Assembly: GCA_937891805.1 (NCBI GenBank)
Contig: CALATK010000219.1
Span: 1 to 37,186 of the forward strand
DNA from: an uncultured Fibrobacter sp.
GTDB taxonomy: Bacteria; Fibrobacterota; Fibrobacteria; Fibrobacterales; Fibrobacteraceae
Length of the DNA: 37,186 nt
Direction: 5' to 3'
Below are positions 7,162 to 16,323 of this stretch, in pieces; positions within the stretch are counted from its first letter, which is position 1, and every line of letters begins with the position of its first letter. Made by a program: the position numbers and the translations under genes. The notes beneath the pieces are model-generated. The model worked only from the letters and a program-made list of their open reading frames with translations. It did no database searches and was not told the DNA's origin.

Positions 7162-9948
7162 ATGGGATGGAAAAACTATTCGGTCTTGTTCTTTGCCCTG
7201 TGGCTTGTTGCCTGTTCCTCGGATGATGGAACCGTTACCATCGTTGAATGCCTGGATTGCGAAAGTGAAAATCCGGACAATATTTTCCGGGGTCCAGTTG
7301 TCTTTTCTGAAGTGGACCCCATCAACTTGGTTTATAAGGACCACGAAGGCGATGACGCCGGCTGGATAGAGCTTTTTAACCCGACAGATAGCGTCGTAGA
7401 TTTGTCGGGAATGGTTTTGACTGATTCCAGAGACAACCCGAAAAAATGGACTTTCGGAAACGTGACCATACCGCCCTGGGGCCTGATAGTGGTGTTCATG
7501 TCGGGCAAGAACCTTCCGGATTACGTAGCTCCTCACGATTCAATCAATTTGGTCGGTAACGGTTGCTGGGTCTGGACAGACTCTCAAAACACGCCCGTCA
7601 AGGGGGAAAGTTCGGTCCAGTATTTGAATGGCTCCCATCCTTGTTTTAATGAATCGGGTATTCGCAAATTCGGCGGGGTAATGCGCTATGGCGAGAATAC
7701 AGAACTAGGTTGGCATTCTATCGCTTTCTTTGTGGGAATCGGAGATAAGGGGAATTCTGCAGATGCGAAAGATTTGAGTGGAACCAACGAAATCTTGTTG
7801 ACAGGTTATATCGAAAAAGACCGAAAGCTTCAATTGCGCCTCGCCCAAACAGATTTGGATGATTGGAAGGGCTGGGCCAAGGTCCTTACGGGAAATGGGG
7901 ATTCAACCTATACCTATCGCATTACCCTTCCTACGGGTTCAACGCTTCCCGATTTAGCTCATATCTACGGCACGAGGTTTAGCCCGGACGATCAGGAACT
8001 GCGCCCTCTATCATTCAAGGTGGATTCCTATATTGCGAGAAATCGCGGTCATGAACCTCATGCGAATTTCAAGCTGAAAAAAACAGGTGGCACACTGTTC
8101 TTGATGAAACCGGACGGAACACTTGTGGATTCCGTCACCTATCCGGAACTGCCTCTTGGAAAGAGTTGGAGCTATTCTTATACCGACAATTACATTGACA
8201 AAGATGGCAACAAGGTATTCACTGATGGTGAAGGCTGGGGCTATGGGTCGCCGTCGCCGTTCGCCTACGGTCAGAATGCCATTATGGCAAAACGCGAACC
8301 CAGTCCCGAAACAAAAGTGAATTTCCCGGCATCGGGGTTCTACAGCTCCATCTTTACCATAAACCTTTCTAGCTTGCCGAATGTGCGTTGTGAATTGGGT
8401 GGTGCCGTACCTACCGAAAGTAGCACCCACATGGATAACATTCAAATAAGCAACACAACAGTCCTTCGTTGCGCGAGCTTTGCTGCGAATAGCGTCGCCA
8501 GCGATGTGGTGACCCGCACATATGTATTCGAAACGCGACCCCAAACTCCCGTTGTTTTCCTAACGGCTAATCCAAAGTCCTTGTTCGATCCCGATACGGG
8601 AATCTACATGGAAGGTCCCAACGCCCAGGCGAAGGACCCGCATTATGGAGCGAACTACTGGGAAGATAGGGAAATCCCCGTGTTCGTGGAACTTCTGGAA
8701 AAAGACGGCAAGACGCCGGCCTTTGCGAAGAATGCCGGGTTCCAGATTTTTGGAAATTACAGCCGCGCCAATAAAAAGAAATCAGTGGCTATTGTATTCC
8801 GGGAAAAATACGGTGATAAGAGACTGGAATACCCGCTATTCCCGGATTTTCCAAATCTCAAGAAGTTCAAGGTGTTCTTGTTGCGTAGCAATGGAAGTAA
8901 TTTTGGGGGCGACTATATCCGCGATAGGCTTTGCAGTTCTGTGACAGAGGGTATGGATGTAGATTATCAGCGTGGGCGCGGCGTGGTGGTTTATTACAAC
9001 GGGGAGTATTTCGGCATACACAATATCCGGGAACGCTCGACGGAATATTATTTCGAGACCCATTACGGGTTGAATCCTGACGAAGTAGACTTGCTGAAGG
9101 CGGATAATTCAGCTACGGCAGGGTCACCTGCGGATTACGAAGCTTTAATGGATTGGCTTGCAACGAACCATCTAGATAATGACAAGAATTATGCTTATAT
9201 GGCAGAACAGATTGATGTGGATAATTTTATCAATTATATCCATACGGAACTGTTCATGAACAACCGTGACTGGCCCGCCAACAACTTGAAAAAGTGGCGT
9301 GGGACTAATCCCAAGACCAAGTGGAAGTGGTTTATTTACGATATGGATTTTGGATTTGGCAATGAGTACAGCGAATTCAAGAACAACATTTTCGAATTTG
9401 CAACAGCCGAAGATGGACCCGATTGGCCAAACGGCCCTGCTTCTACCTTGTTGCTTCGTAGGCTTTTGGAAAACGAAAATTTCAAGACGGCATTTATCAA
9501 CCGATTCCCTGCACTTTTGTCGATGAATTTTGAAAAGTCCAGATTACTCGCACGTATTAACACCATGATGGGCGAAATCGAATCGGAAATTTCCAGGGAT
9601 CAGCAGAGGTGGAATCTAAATGCTTCTTACATGAACGGCCAACTCGATAAAATAAAGACATTTGCAGAAACCCGTCAAGACGTTATCTTGTCAGAAATGA
9701 AAGAATTTTTCGCTCTGGGGGAGCCTGCCAAGGTAACTCTTTCTGTCAGTGGTTCAGGGAAGATTCTGGTCCATAATTTGCCTTTGGATAGGTCCTCGAT
9801 GACCATCTCCTTCTTCAAGGGAACGCCGGTCACCATTACGGCTCAAGAAAACGGCGGGACCTTTACCGGCTGGAGCGACAAGGTTACGGCCAAGACCCGA
9901 ACCATAATGCCCGAAGAAGTAAGTTCTTTGACTGCAAATTTTAAGTAA
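7162..9948 (+). CDS. CotH-kinase family lipoprotein with lamin-tail domain
   Basis: 928 aa from ATG 7162, chosen because it starts a lipoprotein signal (FFALWLVACSS, lipid-bearing Cys18); a longer frame upstream lacks a signal. Order of domains: lamin-tail-like beta domain (about 45-130, GWIELFNPTDSVVDLSGM); a second beta region; a chitobiase-C-like segment near FPASGFYSSIFTINLS; a CotH domain (about 490-800) with YFGIHNIRERSTEYYFET and NNRDWPANN, and the acidic IYDMDFGFG expected to bind metal; and a C-terminal beta repeat (GGTFTGWSDK) like bacterial InlB-type repeats. CotH proteins are atypical protein kinases, first known from spore coat; in Gram-negatives their targets are unknown. TATATT at 7150-7155 lies so close to the ATG that the message may be nearly leaderless. 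A paralogue of the same layout is at 18996-21458. Confidence 0.85.
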   Translation: MGWKNYSVLFFALWLVACSSDDGTVTIVECLDCESENPDNIFRGPVVFSEVDPINLVYKDHEGDDAGWIELFNPTDSVVDLSGMVLTDSRDNPKKWTFGNVTIPPWGLIVVFMSGKNLPDYVAPHDSINLVGNGCWVWTDSQNTPVKGESSVQYLNGSHPCFNESGIRKFGGVMRYGENTELGWHSIAFFVGIGDKGNSADAKDLSGTNEILLTGYIEKDRKLQLRLAQTDLDDWKGWAKVLTGNGDSTYTYRITLPTGSTLPDLAHIYGTRFSPDDQELRPLSFKVDSYIARNRGHEPHANFKLKKTGGTLFLMKPDGTLVDSVTYPELPLGKSWSYSYTDNYIDKDGNKVFTDGEGWGYGSPSPFAYGQNAIMAKREPSPETKVNFPASGFYSSIFTINLSSLPNVRCELGGAVPTESSTHMDNIQISNTTVLRCASFAANSVASDVVTRTYVFETRPQTPVVFLTANPKSLFDPDTGIYMEGPNAQAKDPHYGANYWEDREIPVFVELLEKDGKTPAFAKNAGFQIFGNYSRANKKKSVAIVFREKYGDKRLEYPLFPDFPNLKKFKVFLLRSNGSNFGGDYIRDRLCSSVTEGMDVDYQRGRGVVVYYNGEYFGIHNIRERSTEYYFETHYGLNPDEVDLLKADNSATAGSPADYEALMDWLATNHLDNDKNYAYMAEQIDVDNFINYIHTELFMNNRDWPANNLKKWRGTNPKTKWKWFIYDMDFGFGNEYSEFKNNIFEFATAEDGPDWPNGPASTLLLRRLLENENFKTAFINRFPALLSMNFEKSRLLARINTMMGEIESEISRDQQRWNLNASYMNGQLDKIKTFAETRQDVILSEMKEFFALGEPAKVTLSVSGSGKILVHNLPLDRSSMTISFFKGTPVTITAQENGGTFTGWSDKVTAKTRTIMPEEVSSLTANFK

Positions 9949-10109
9949 TTTCCCGTCGTTTGTTTTTAATTAGAAAAGCGGATCGCGTTAATTAGCCGAT
10001 TCACAAATAAAACCTAAGCCGCATCCGCGAAAACAATGTATTTTATACCTTGTAAATTTTGCGACATTGCAGAGTTTCAACTATCAACTAATTAAAACAC
10101 TATAGTATT

Positions 10110-10991
10110 ATGAGTCTTAAAATCGTTGTGCTTGCTAAGCAAGTACCTGATACACGAAACGTGGGCCCCGATGCCATGACGGAGCAGGGAACCATTAATC
10201 GTGCCGCATTGCCCGCGGTCTTCAACCCCGAAGACCTGAACGCCCTGGAGCAAGCCCTTCGTTTGAAGGACCAGTTCCCGGGTTCCACCATCTCTGTGCT
10301 GACGATGGGTCTCCCGAAGTCTGCCGAAGTCGTCCGCGAAGCTCTGTACCGCGGTGCCGACGAAGGTTTCGTGGTGACGGACCGCCCGCTCGGTGGTGCT
10401 GACACGCTCGCTACGAGCTACACGCTCGCCCAGGCCGTCAAGAAGATTGGCGACTACGACATTATCCTCGGTGGCCGCCAGGCTATCGACGGCGATACCG
10501 CACAGGTCGGTCCGCAGATTGCAGAAAAGCTCGGCCTCACGCAGGTGACCTACGCCGAAGAGATCCTCTCCCTCGACGAAAAGGCCCGTAAGGTCGTTAT
10601 CCGCCGCCACATCGACGGTGGTGTGGAAACGGTGGAAGCACCGCTCCCGCTGGTCGTGACCGTGAACGGAAGTGCGGCCCCGTGCCGTCCGCGCAACGCA
10701 AAGCGCCTCATGAAGTTCAAGAACGCGACTGTGGTTGCCGAACGCAAGCCGGAAGATGCCGAAAAGTACGAAGCCCTCATCGCGAAGAAGCCCTACCTGA
10801 ACATTCCGCAGTGGGGTGCCACCGATATCGACGCCGACCCGGCTCAGATCGGTAAGGCCGGTTCGCCGACGAACGTGAAGGCTGTCAAGAACATCGTGTT
10901 CAAGGCGAAGGAAAGCCGCACGCTCACCGCAAGCGACGCCGACGTCGAAGGACTTATCAAGGAACTTTTAGACGGGAAGATTATTGGCTAG
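10110..10991 (+). CDS. etfB: Electron transfer flavoprotein, beta subunit
   Basis: 293 aa. It begins MSLKIVVLAKQVPDT and carries the ETF nucleotide-binding features: DKLNALE-like FNPEDLNALEQALRLKD, VLTMGLPKSAEVVREALYRG, and IILGGRQAIDGDTAQVGP. EtfB binds the second nucleotide (AMP, or FAD in bifurcating forms) and pairs with EtfA to take electrons from acyl-CoA dehydrogenase. It is longer than the classical 250-aa EtfB. That and the DGDTAQVGP stretch resemble forms from anaerobes, so electron bifurcation is possible but not shown. It is the first gene of an etfB-etfA-acd operon; the next ATG follows the stop by 3 bp. The 161 bp upstream hold no second gene; I see no confident promoter match there. 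Confidence 0.94.
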   Translation: MSLKIVVLAKQVPDTRNVGPDAMTEQGTINRAALPAVFNPEDLNALEQALRLKDQFPGSTISVLTMGLPKSAEVVREALYRGADEGFVVTDRPLGGADTLATSYTLAQAVKKIGDYDIILGGRQAIDGDTAQVGPQIAEKLGLTQVTYAEEILSLDEKARKVVIRRHIDGGVETVEAPLPLVVTVNGSAAPCRPRNAKRLMKFKNATVVAERKPEDAEKYEALIAKKPYLNIPQWGATDIDADPAQIGKAGSPTNVKAVKNIVFKAKESRTLTASDADVEGLIKELLDGKIIG

Positions 10992-10994
10992 CCT

Positions 10995-12020
10995 ATGAAT
11001 AACGTATTTGTATATTGCGAAATTGAGGGCACGACCGTTGTCGATGTTTCCCTCGAACTTTTGTCCAAGGGCCGCAAGCTCGCCAACACGCTCGGCGTTC
11101 AGCTCGAATGCATCTGCGCAGGCAAGGGCCTCGACGGAATTGAAAAGCAGGTGTTCCCCTACGGTGTGGACAAGGTCCACGTGTTTGATGCCGAAGGGCT
11201 CTTCCCCTACACCACCAACCCGCACGCTTCTCTCGTGGTGAACCTCTTCAAGGAAGAGCAGCCGCAGATTTGCCTGCTCGGTGCAACGGTGATTGGCCGT
11301 GACCTCGGCCCGCGCATTTCCAGCGCCATGCACAGCGGCCTTACCGCTGACTGCACCGAACTCGAAATCGACAGCTTCGAAATGAGCATCGGTGGCGTGA
11401 AGAAGTTCTACGAAAACCAGCTCTGCCAGATCCGTCCGGCATTCGGCGGTAACATCGTCGCAACGATCGTGAACCCGGAACACCGCCCGCAGATGGCAAC
11501 CGTCCGCGAAGGCGTGATGAAGAAGGAAATCGTGGACCCGAACTACAAGGGCGAAGTCGTGAAGCACGACGTGGCCAAGTATGTGCCGGAAACGGAATAC
11601 GTGGTCAAGGTGCTGGAACGCCATGTGGAAAAGGCCAAGCACAACCTCAAGGGCGCACCCATCGTGGTCGCCGGTGGTTACGGCATGGGCTCCAAGGAAA
11701 ACTTCGACATGCTGTTCGAACTGGCGAAGGAACTCCACGCCGAAGTGGGCGCAAGCCGTGCCGCTATCGACGCGGGCTTTGCCGATCATGACCGCCAAAT
11801 TGGCCAGACCGGCGTGACCGTACGCCCGAAGGTGTATATCGCCTGCGGTATCTCCGGCCAGATTCAGCACCTCGCCGGCATGCAGGATTCAGGAATCATC
11901 ATCTCCGTGAACTCCGACCCCGACGCCCCGATCAACGCTATCGCTGACTACGTGATCAACGGCACCGTCGAAGAGGTCATCCCGAAGATGATCAAGTATT
12001 ACAAGGCAAACAACAAGTAG
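10995..12020 (+). CDS. etfA: Electron transfer flavoprotein, alpha subunit
   Basis: 341 aa. The C-terminal FAD domain has the family signature: VGASRAAIDAGF, then GQTGVTVRPKVYIACG, ISGQIQHLAGMQDSG and SVNSDPDAPINAIADYV. The N-terminal half (residues 1-190) is the alpha/beta domain that packs on EtfB. EtfA holds the electron-carrying FAD and hands electrons to or from the dehydrogenase. The acyl-CoA dehydrogenase gene starts 9 bp downstream. Codon use in this operon is strongly biased (CTC, GGC, AAG, GAA), unlike the neighbouring CotH gene, which suggests high expression. Confidence 0.95.
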   Translation: MNNVFVYCEIEGTTVVDVSLELLSKGRKLANTLGVQLECICAGKGLDGIEKQVFPYGVDKVHVFDAEGLFPYTTNPHASLVVNLFKEEQPQICLLGATVIGRDLGPRISSAMHSGLTADCTELEIDSFEMSIGGVKKFYENQLCQIRPAFGGNIVATIVNPEHRPQMATVREGVMKKEIVDPNYKGEVVKHDVAKYVPETEYVVKVLERHVEKAKHNLKGAPIVVAGGYGMGSKENFDMLFELAKELHAEVGASRAAIDAGFADHDRQIGQTGVTVRPKVYIACGISGQIQHLAGMQDSGIIISVNSDPDAPINAIADYVINGTVEEVIPKMIKYYKANNK

Positions 12021-12029
12021 GCGTGCAAC

Positions 12030-13739
12030 ATGGCGAATTTTTACACAGACCATCCAGAGATTAAGTTCAACCTTGAAAGTTCTCCTTTGATGCAGCGCAT
12101 CGTAGAGCTCAAGGAAAACGGCTACGCCGACAAGGACAGCTTTGACTATGCGCCGGAAGACTACGCCGACGCGATAGACAGCTACAACCGCGTGCTCGAA
12201 GTCGCAGGCGACATCACCGCGAACACCATCTTCCCGAACTCGGAAGACGTGGACGCCGAAGGCCCCCACTGCGAAGACGGCCGCGTGCGTTACGCAAGCA
12301 AGACCTACGAGAACCTGGAAGCCACCCGCAAGGCTGGCCTCAACGGCGTGACCATGCCGCGCCGCTTCGGCGGCCTGAACTTCCCGATTACCGCCTACAC
12401 GGCCATCAACGAAATGATTGCCTCTGCAGACGCCGGTTTCGAGAACATCTGGTCCCTGCAGGACTGCATCGAGACCTTGTACGAATTCGGCGACGAGGAC
12501 CAGCGTTCCCGCTTTATTCCGCGCGTGTGCGCCGGCGAGACGATGTCGATGGACCTGACCGAACCCGATGCCGGTTCCGACCTGCAGCGCGTGATGCTCA
12601 AGGCCACCTACAGCGAAGAAGACAAGTGCTGGTACCTGAACGGCGTGAAGCGCTTCATCACGAACGGCGACTCCGACATCCACCTGGTGCTCGCCCGCTC
12701 CGAAGAAGGCTCCCACGACGGCCGCGGCCTTTCCATGTTCATCTACGACAAGCGCGACGGCGGCGTGAACGTGCGCCGCATCGAGAACAAGCTCGGCATC
12801 CACGGAAGCCCGACTTGCGAACTTGTCTACAAGAACGCGAAGGCTGAACTCTGTGGCCGCCGCAAGTTCGGCCTCATCAAGTACGTGATGGCCCTCATGA
12901 ACGGCGCCCGCCTCGGCATTGCCGCACAGTCCGTGGGCATCAGCCAGATGGCATACAACGAAGCTCTCGCCTATGCCAAGGACCGCAAGCAGTTCGGCCA
13001 GGCCATCGTGAACTTCCCCGCCGTCTACGAGATGATTTCGAACATCAAGGCACGCCTCGACGCAGGCCGTGCACTCCTGTACCAGACAGCCCGCTATGTG
13101 GACATCTACAAGGGCCTCGAGGACATCGAGCGCACCCGTAAGCTCACCGACGAGGAGAAGGCTGAACTCAAGCTCTACCAGAAACTCGCCAGTGCCTGCA
13201 CGCCGCTCGCCAAGGGCATGAACTCCGAATACGCCAACCTGAACGCCTACGACAGCATCCAGGTGCACGGCGGTTCCGGCTACATGCTCGAATACGCTTG
13301 CCAGCGCCTCTACCGCGATGCCCGTATCACTTCGATTTACGAAGGTACGACGCAGCTCCAGACGGTTGCGGCTCTCCCGCACATCAACACCGGCACCTAC
13401 AGCCAGCTGCTCGAGGAACTGGAAGCGGGCGAAGTGGCCGCCGAATACGAGAGCCTCAAGGCCCGCGCTAAGGCCATGGACGCGAAGTTCAACGAAGCCA
13501 TCGAAGTCGTGAAGGCCGCGAACAACAACGAGTTCACCGACCTTTGCAGCCGTCACTTGTACGAACTCGCAGCCAACTGCGTGATGAGCCAGCTCATGCT
13601 CCGCGACGCCACCAAGGCACCCGAACTGTTTGAAAAGAGCATGAAGGTGTACCTGAACCTCGCCGAAGCCGAAGTCGCGAAGCACTACAACTTCATCAAA
13701 AACCTCGACGTGGAAGCGATTGCGAATTATAAGAAGTAG
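12030..13739 (+). CDS. Acyl-CoA dehydrogenase (long form)
   Basis: 569 aa, against about 380 for classical enzymes; the extra about 130 residues form a C-terminal helical extension. FAD-dependent alpha,beta-dehydrogenation of acyl-CoA is supported by MSMDLTEPDAGSDLQ, GVKRFITNGDSDIHLVLAR, YAKDRKQFGQAIVNF and QVHGGSGYMLEY. IYEGTTQLQ carries the expected catalytic glutamate at residue 438. Substrate chain length cannot be read from this. Placed directly behind etfBA, it very likely donates electrons to, or accepts them from, EtfAB. Fibrobacter is not known as a butyrate producer, so the physiological substrate is an open question. The operon ends in a terminator at 13808. Confidence 0.92.
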   Translation: MANFYTDHPEIKFNLESSPLMQRIVELKENGYADKDSFDYAPEDYADAIDSYNRVLEVAGDITANTIFPNSEDVDAEGPHCEDGRVRYASKTYENLEATRKAGLNGVTMPRRFGGLNFPITAYTAINEMIASADAGFENIWSLQDCIETLYEFGDEDQRSRFIPRVCAGETMSMDLTEPDAGSDLQRVMLKATYSEEDKCWYLNGVKRFITNGDSDIHLVLARSEEGSHDGRGLSMFIYDKRDGGVNVRRIENKLGIHGSPTCELVYKNAKAELCGRRKFGLIKYVMALMNGARLGIAAQSVGISQMAYNEALAYAKDRKQFGQAIVNFPAVYEMISNIKARLDAGRALLYQTARYVDIYKGLEDIERTRKLTDEEKAELKLYQKLASACTPLAKGMNSEYANLNAYDSIQVHGGSGYMLEYACQRLYRDARITSIYEGTTQLQTVAALPHINTGTYSQLLEELEAGEVAAEYESLKARAKAMDAKFNEAIEVVKAANNNEFTDLCSRHLYELAANCVMSQLMLRDATKAPELFEKSMKVYLNLAEAEVAKHYNFIKNLDVEAIANYKK

Positions 13740-13743
13740 TAGA

Positions 13744-13788
13744 CAGTAGGCTGTGATTAGTAATTAATCGCGGCTACGCCGCCTACTG
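13744..13788. repeat. Dispersed repeat with GCGGC...GCCGC hairpin
   Basis: CAGTAGG and its inverse CCTACTG enclose TGATTAGTAATTAAT and a GCGGC-TAC-GCCGC hairpin. A relative (GCGGC-TTT-GCCGC next to GTCAGTTATCAG) is at about 26940. It lies between the dehydrogenase stop and its terminator and holds no gene. Confidence 0.5.
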
Positions 13789-13807
13789 AAACGCGATAAA
13801 GAAATTA

Positions 13808-13842
13808 CCCCGGCTCTAACGAGTCGGGGCTTTCTTGTTTTT
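13808..13842 (+). terminator. Intrinsic terminator of the etfBA-acd operon
   Basis: Stem CCCCGGCTC / GAGTCGGGG (9 bp with one G-U) with loop TAAC, followed by CTTTCTTGTTTTT. It lies 69 bp after the dehydrogenase stop and 20 bp before the end of the convergent gene at 13862. Confidence 0.92.
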
Positions 13843-13861
13843 CAAAAAAGAATGTTACCGT

Positions 13862-15013
13862 TCATCGATTAACTGTAATAGCATCTTTAGGTATTTTTTC
13901 ATCGAAGCGATATTCCTCTTTACCATCTAATGAATGATATGTTCCCTTACATAAAATTCCACAGGCTTCCTTTATTGTAAGAACTCGGTCTTCTTTTTTC
14001 GTCAACACATAATTACACACATTGTTTATCGTTCTCACATCATAATTCAAATCCTCTTTTATAATCACACTCAAACTTTTCAAACCATATCGAGCCTTTC
14101 CATCATAGTAAATGCCATCAGAGTCACTCATTCCTTTATAATCAAACGAGTCCCTAAATCTGACAAATGCAGGACATGCCCTCGACACTTTTGCAAATAT
14201 CGGCAAAGCTTCTATCGGCATGGTATTTACTTTTTTGGGATAGCCCAAAGACCTATACAAACTATCCCCATCTATTTTCACCATATTCAGCACCCCATTT
14301 AAGGAAGCCTTCGCTTTCTTTTGGCATTCATCATATTTATTCGCAAATCGATTTATAGAATCCAAAAACGCCTCTGATCGCACTTTTGCCCACACATTCG
14401 TATTGAGAATAATATTATACATCGCAGTCCATTTTTCTGCGTAAAGTTTACTTGTTTGAGTTATAGAATCTTGAATGAAATCAAGCCCCAGATTATCGTA
14501 AAGAGAAAAAAGACTTTTCATCTTTTCGGCTTTTTCCGAATGCATTCTCAATACAGCTTCAGACATATCCGCAAGCATTTGAGCTAGCGAAGAATCACCT
14601 TTATACGCTATTTGTGCATTTTTCAAATCATTTTGGAGAGCAAGACCATAATTATCAGCTTCTATTACGCTTTTCGCATATTCAATTGCATATTGTTGTA
14701 TTGCATGTTCTTTTGCTTTACGCTCGTTATATGATTCAGCAAAGCCCAAATGAATAATTAAGTAAATCACAAAACAGATTATAGGAATGATTGTCATAAT
14801 GGTGAAAAATCTTTTACCATCACTTAAATCCATTTTGTTCTGCTTCATATCAGCGACCCAACTTTTCGCACTAGTGTACCAAGTGCCAACCAAAGCTCCT
14901 AATAAAAGCCATAAAGTAATGGGCCAGTCCAAAGCCATTCTTGTATAAATCGCGAGAGCCAGCAGGGCAATAGATATAACTGCCATCATTATCGGGAATG
15001 GTTTAGAGTTCAT
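13862..15013 (-). CDS. Unknown membrane protein
   Basis: 383 aa; family not recognised. Three hydrophobic segments crowd the N-terminus (about residues 8-24, 30-46 and 70-90), and residues 95-383 form a soluble, mostly helical domain with many Lys/Glu/Ala and four cysteines near the C-terminus (NNVCNYVL, EACGILCKG). Topology would place the large domain on one side of the inner membrane. The gene is clearly AT-richer than the operon before it and begins 34 bp after the secreted-protein gene at 15048-16259, so the two are probably cotranscribed. No SD sequence stronger than GGGAG about 14 bp upstream is seen. The accessory, AT-rich setting beside an Abi-like gene suggests horizontally acquired DNA, but no function can be assigned. 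Confidence 0.75.
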   Translation of the reverse strand: MNSKPFPIMMAVISIALLALAIYTRMALDWPITLWLLLGALVGTWYTSAKSWVADMKQNKMDLSDGKRFFTIMTIIPIICFVIYLIIHLGFAESYNERKAKEHAIQQYAIEYAKSVIEADNYGLALQNDLKNAQIAYKGDSSLAQMLADMSEAVLRMHSEKAEKMKSLFSLYDNLGLDFIQDSITQTSKLYAEKWTAMYNIILNTNVWAKVRSEAFLDSINRFANKYDECQKKAKASLNGVLNMVKIDGDSLYRSLGYPKKVNTMPIEALPIFAKVSRACPAFVRFRDSFDYKGMSDSDGIYYDGKARYGLKSLSVIIKEDLNYDVRTINNVCNYVLTKKEDRVLTIKEACGILCKGTYHSLDGKEEYRFDEKIPKDAITVNR

Positions 15014-15047
15014 ATTTCGAGTCTCCCAAAGAATTTTTTAGAAATTA

Positions 15048-16259
15048 TCAATCTTGAAAAGGCGCAAATTGCACCAAAGAAAGTTTTGCAACAGTTTGCT
15101 TCGCTCCCATAGTAGACCTATAGGTATACGCCCCACTACTTTTAGCAACGCCAATAACAGATTTGGGAATTATTCCATTCGGTATCGAAACAAAAGAAAC
15201 ACCATCTCCTTCATAGAGGCCAGAATTTTTCGAAAGTAACTGAATTGAACTTCCTATATATTCATAGCATTTTCCCTTAGTCGCATAGGGATTTGCAGAA
15301 TACAATTCATCCTGTGGAAGAATTTCCTTGCAATTTTTTCTTACATTCTTCCATTGCTTTACAATATCATCTGCAGAAAGCCCTTGTTTTTTCATGGCAA
15401 AGGCAAACGAAGGCTTAACGTGTGCCGCATTATACTTTTTTATTTCATCGTATTCTAGAACTCCCTCAAAAGATTCGTATCCATACGTATAATAGAAATC
15501 CAACCATCCCTTCAACTCATCCGGTTTCGCACCTGCAGAAATATAATTAGAAACATCTACCTTTAAATCTGCAACTTTCAACCATTCATCGGCAGATTCT
15601 AAACTTACACCGCTCCATTTCTCAATATTCTCAAACGTAATACCTTTTTTTAGCCAAAGCTCCGCAGTATCAGGTGAGCAAACGCCATTATCACGCCACT
15701 CTTTTACCATCATAACTGTTTGATGCAATGAAAACCACTTTTTTGCAGAATCCTCCGTCACGCCAATATTTTCATAGGCTTTAAAATCAGAAGGTCTAAT
15801 AGTAAAATCTACCAAATCATCCAAATCTTCTGCTCTAACCTCTTTAAAGACAGGTTTGTCTTTCGATCGTTTTTTATTTACTTCGGCTAAACTTTTGATA
15901 TCCTCAATATCTCGGGATGCTTTTTCTTGGAAGTCTGAAGAGAAAAAGCTAAGAACTGCAGAGAGCTTTTCTGATCCAGAATTTACATCGCGAATACAAG
16001 ATGGCTCATAAGCACCACCATAAAAGCGGATTTTGCACTTTTTGTATAATTCATAAAACCTGTACGCAATTCGTCCATTTTCCAAAATTTCTCGATCTTT
16101 AATATTTCGTACTATTTGCCTATATTTTCCCAAATCAACATCTATAATAGATTGCTCCATCTCTAATCTTAAGTTGTCAATATCTTTTGTGGTATCCGCA
16201 GCAAATCCCACATCTATGAATAGAAACATAATAAGGATGAAATTAGACCATTTTTTCAT
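15048..16259 (-). CDS. Unknown secreted protein with tandem Trp-containing helical repeats
   Basis: 403 aa from ATG 16259, chosen over an in-frame TTG at 16265 because AGAGG lies seven bases upstream. A clear signal peptide (FILIMFLFIDVGFA, cleavage after Ala20) indicates export. The middle (about 165-320) holds degenerate repeats built on a short helix ending in Trp, often followed by Gly or a beta-like turn: DSAKKWFSL, DTAELWLKKGI, ENIEKWSGVS, ESADEWLKVADL, DELKGWLDFYY. Such W-G helix-turn repeats occur in several bacterial proteins of unknown role and probably mediate protein contacts. The C-terminal about 90 residues are beta-rich (SVIGVAKSSGAYTYRS). Upstream lies a structured RNA with a possible terminator (16324-16510), which may control this gene and the following membrane protein. 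Confidence 0.75.
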   Translation of the reverse strand: MKKWSNFILIMFLFIDVGFAADTTKDIDNLRLEMEQSIIDVDLGKYRQIVRNIKDREILENGRIAYRFYELYKKCKIRFYGGAYEPSCIRDVNSGSEKLSAVLSFFSSDFQEKASRDIEDIKSLAEVNKKRSKDKPVFKEVRAEDLDDLVDFTIRPSDFKAYENIGVTEDSAKKWFSLHQTVMMVKEWRDNGVCSPDTAELWLKKGITFENIEKWSGVSLESADEWLKVADLKVDVSNYISAGAKPDELKGWLDFYYTYGYESFEGVLEYDEIKKYNAAHVKPSFAFAMKKQGLSADDIVKQWKNVRKNCKEILPQDELYSANPYATKGKCYEYIGSSIQLLSKNSGLYEGDGVSFVSIPNGIIPKSVIGVAKSSGAYTYRSTMGAKQTVAKLSLVQFAPFQD

Positions 16260-16323
16260 ATCCAACCTCTTTTGTTGAAAGTCCTACATTGAGAGCAATG
16301 TTCCTATCAAAAGACGAAACCAC

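Noticed and set aside
11889..13685. 598-codon open frame on the minus strand
   Set aside because: Antisense to the acyl-CoA dehydrogenase; the long frame is a by-product of GC-biased third positions and has a residue composition (His, Val, Leu, Gly) typical of such shadows. The sense strand has full family motifs.
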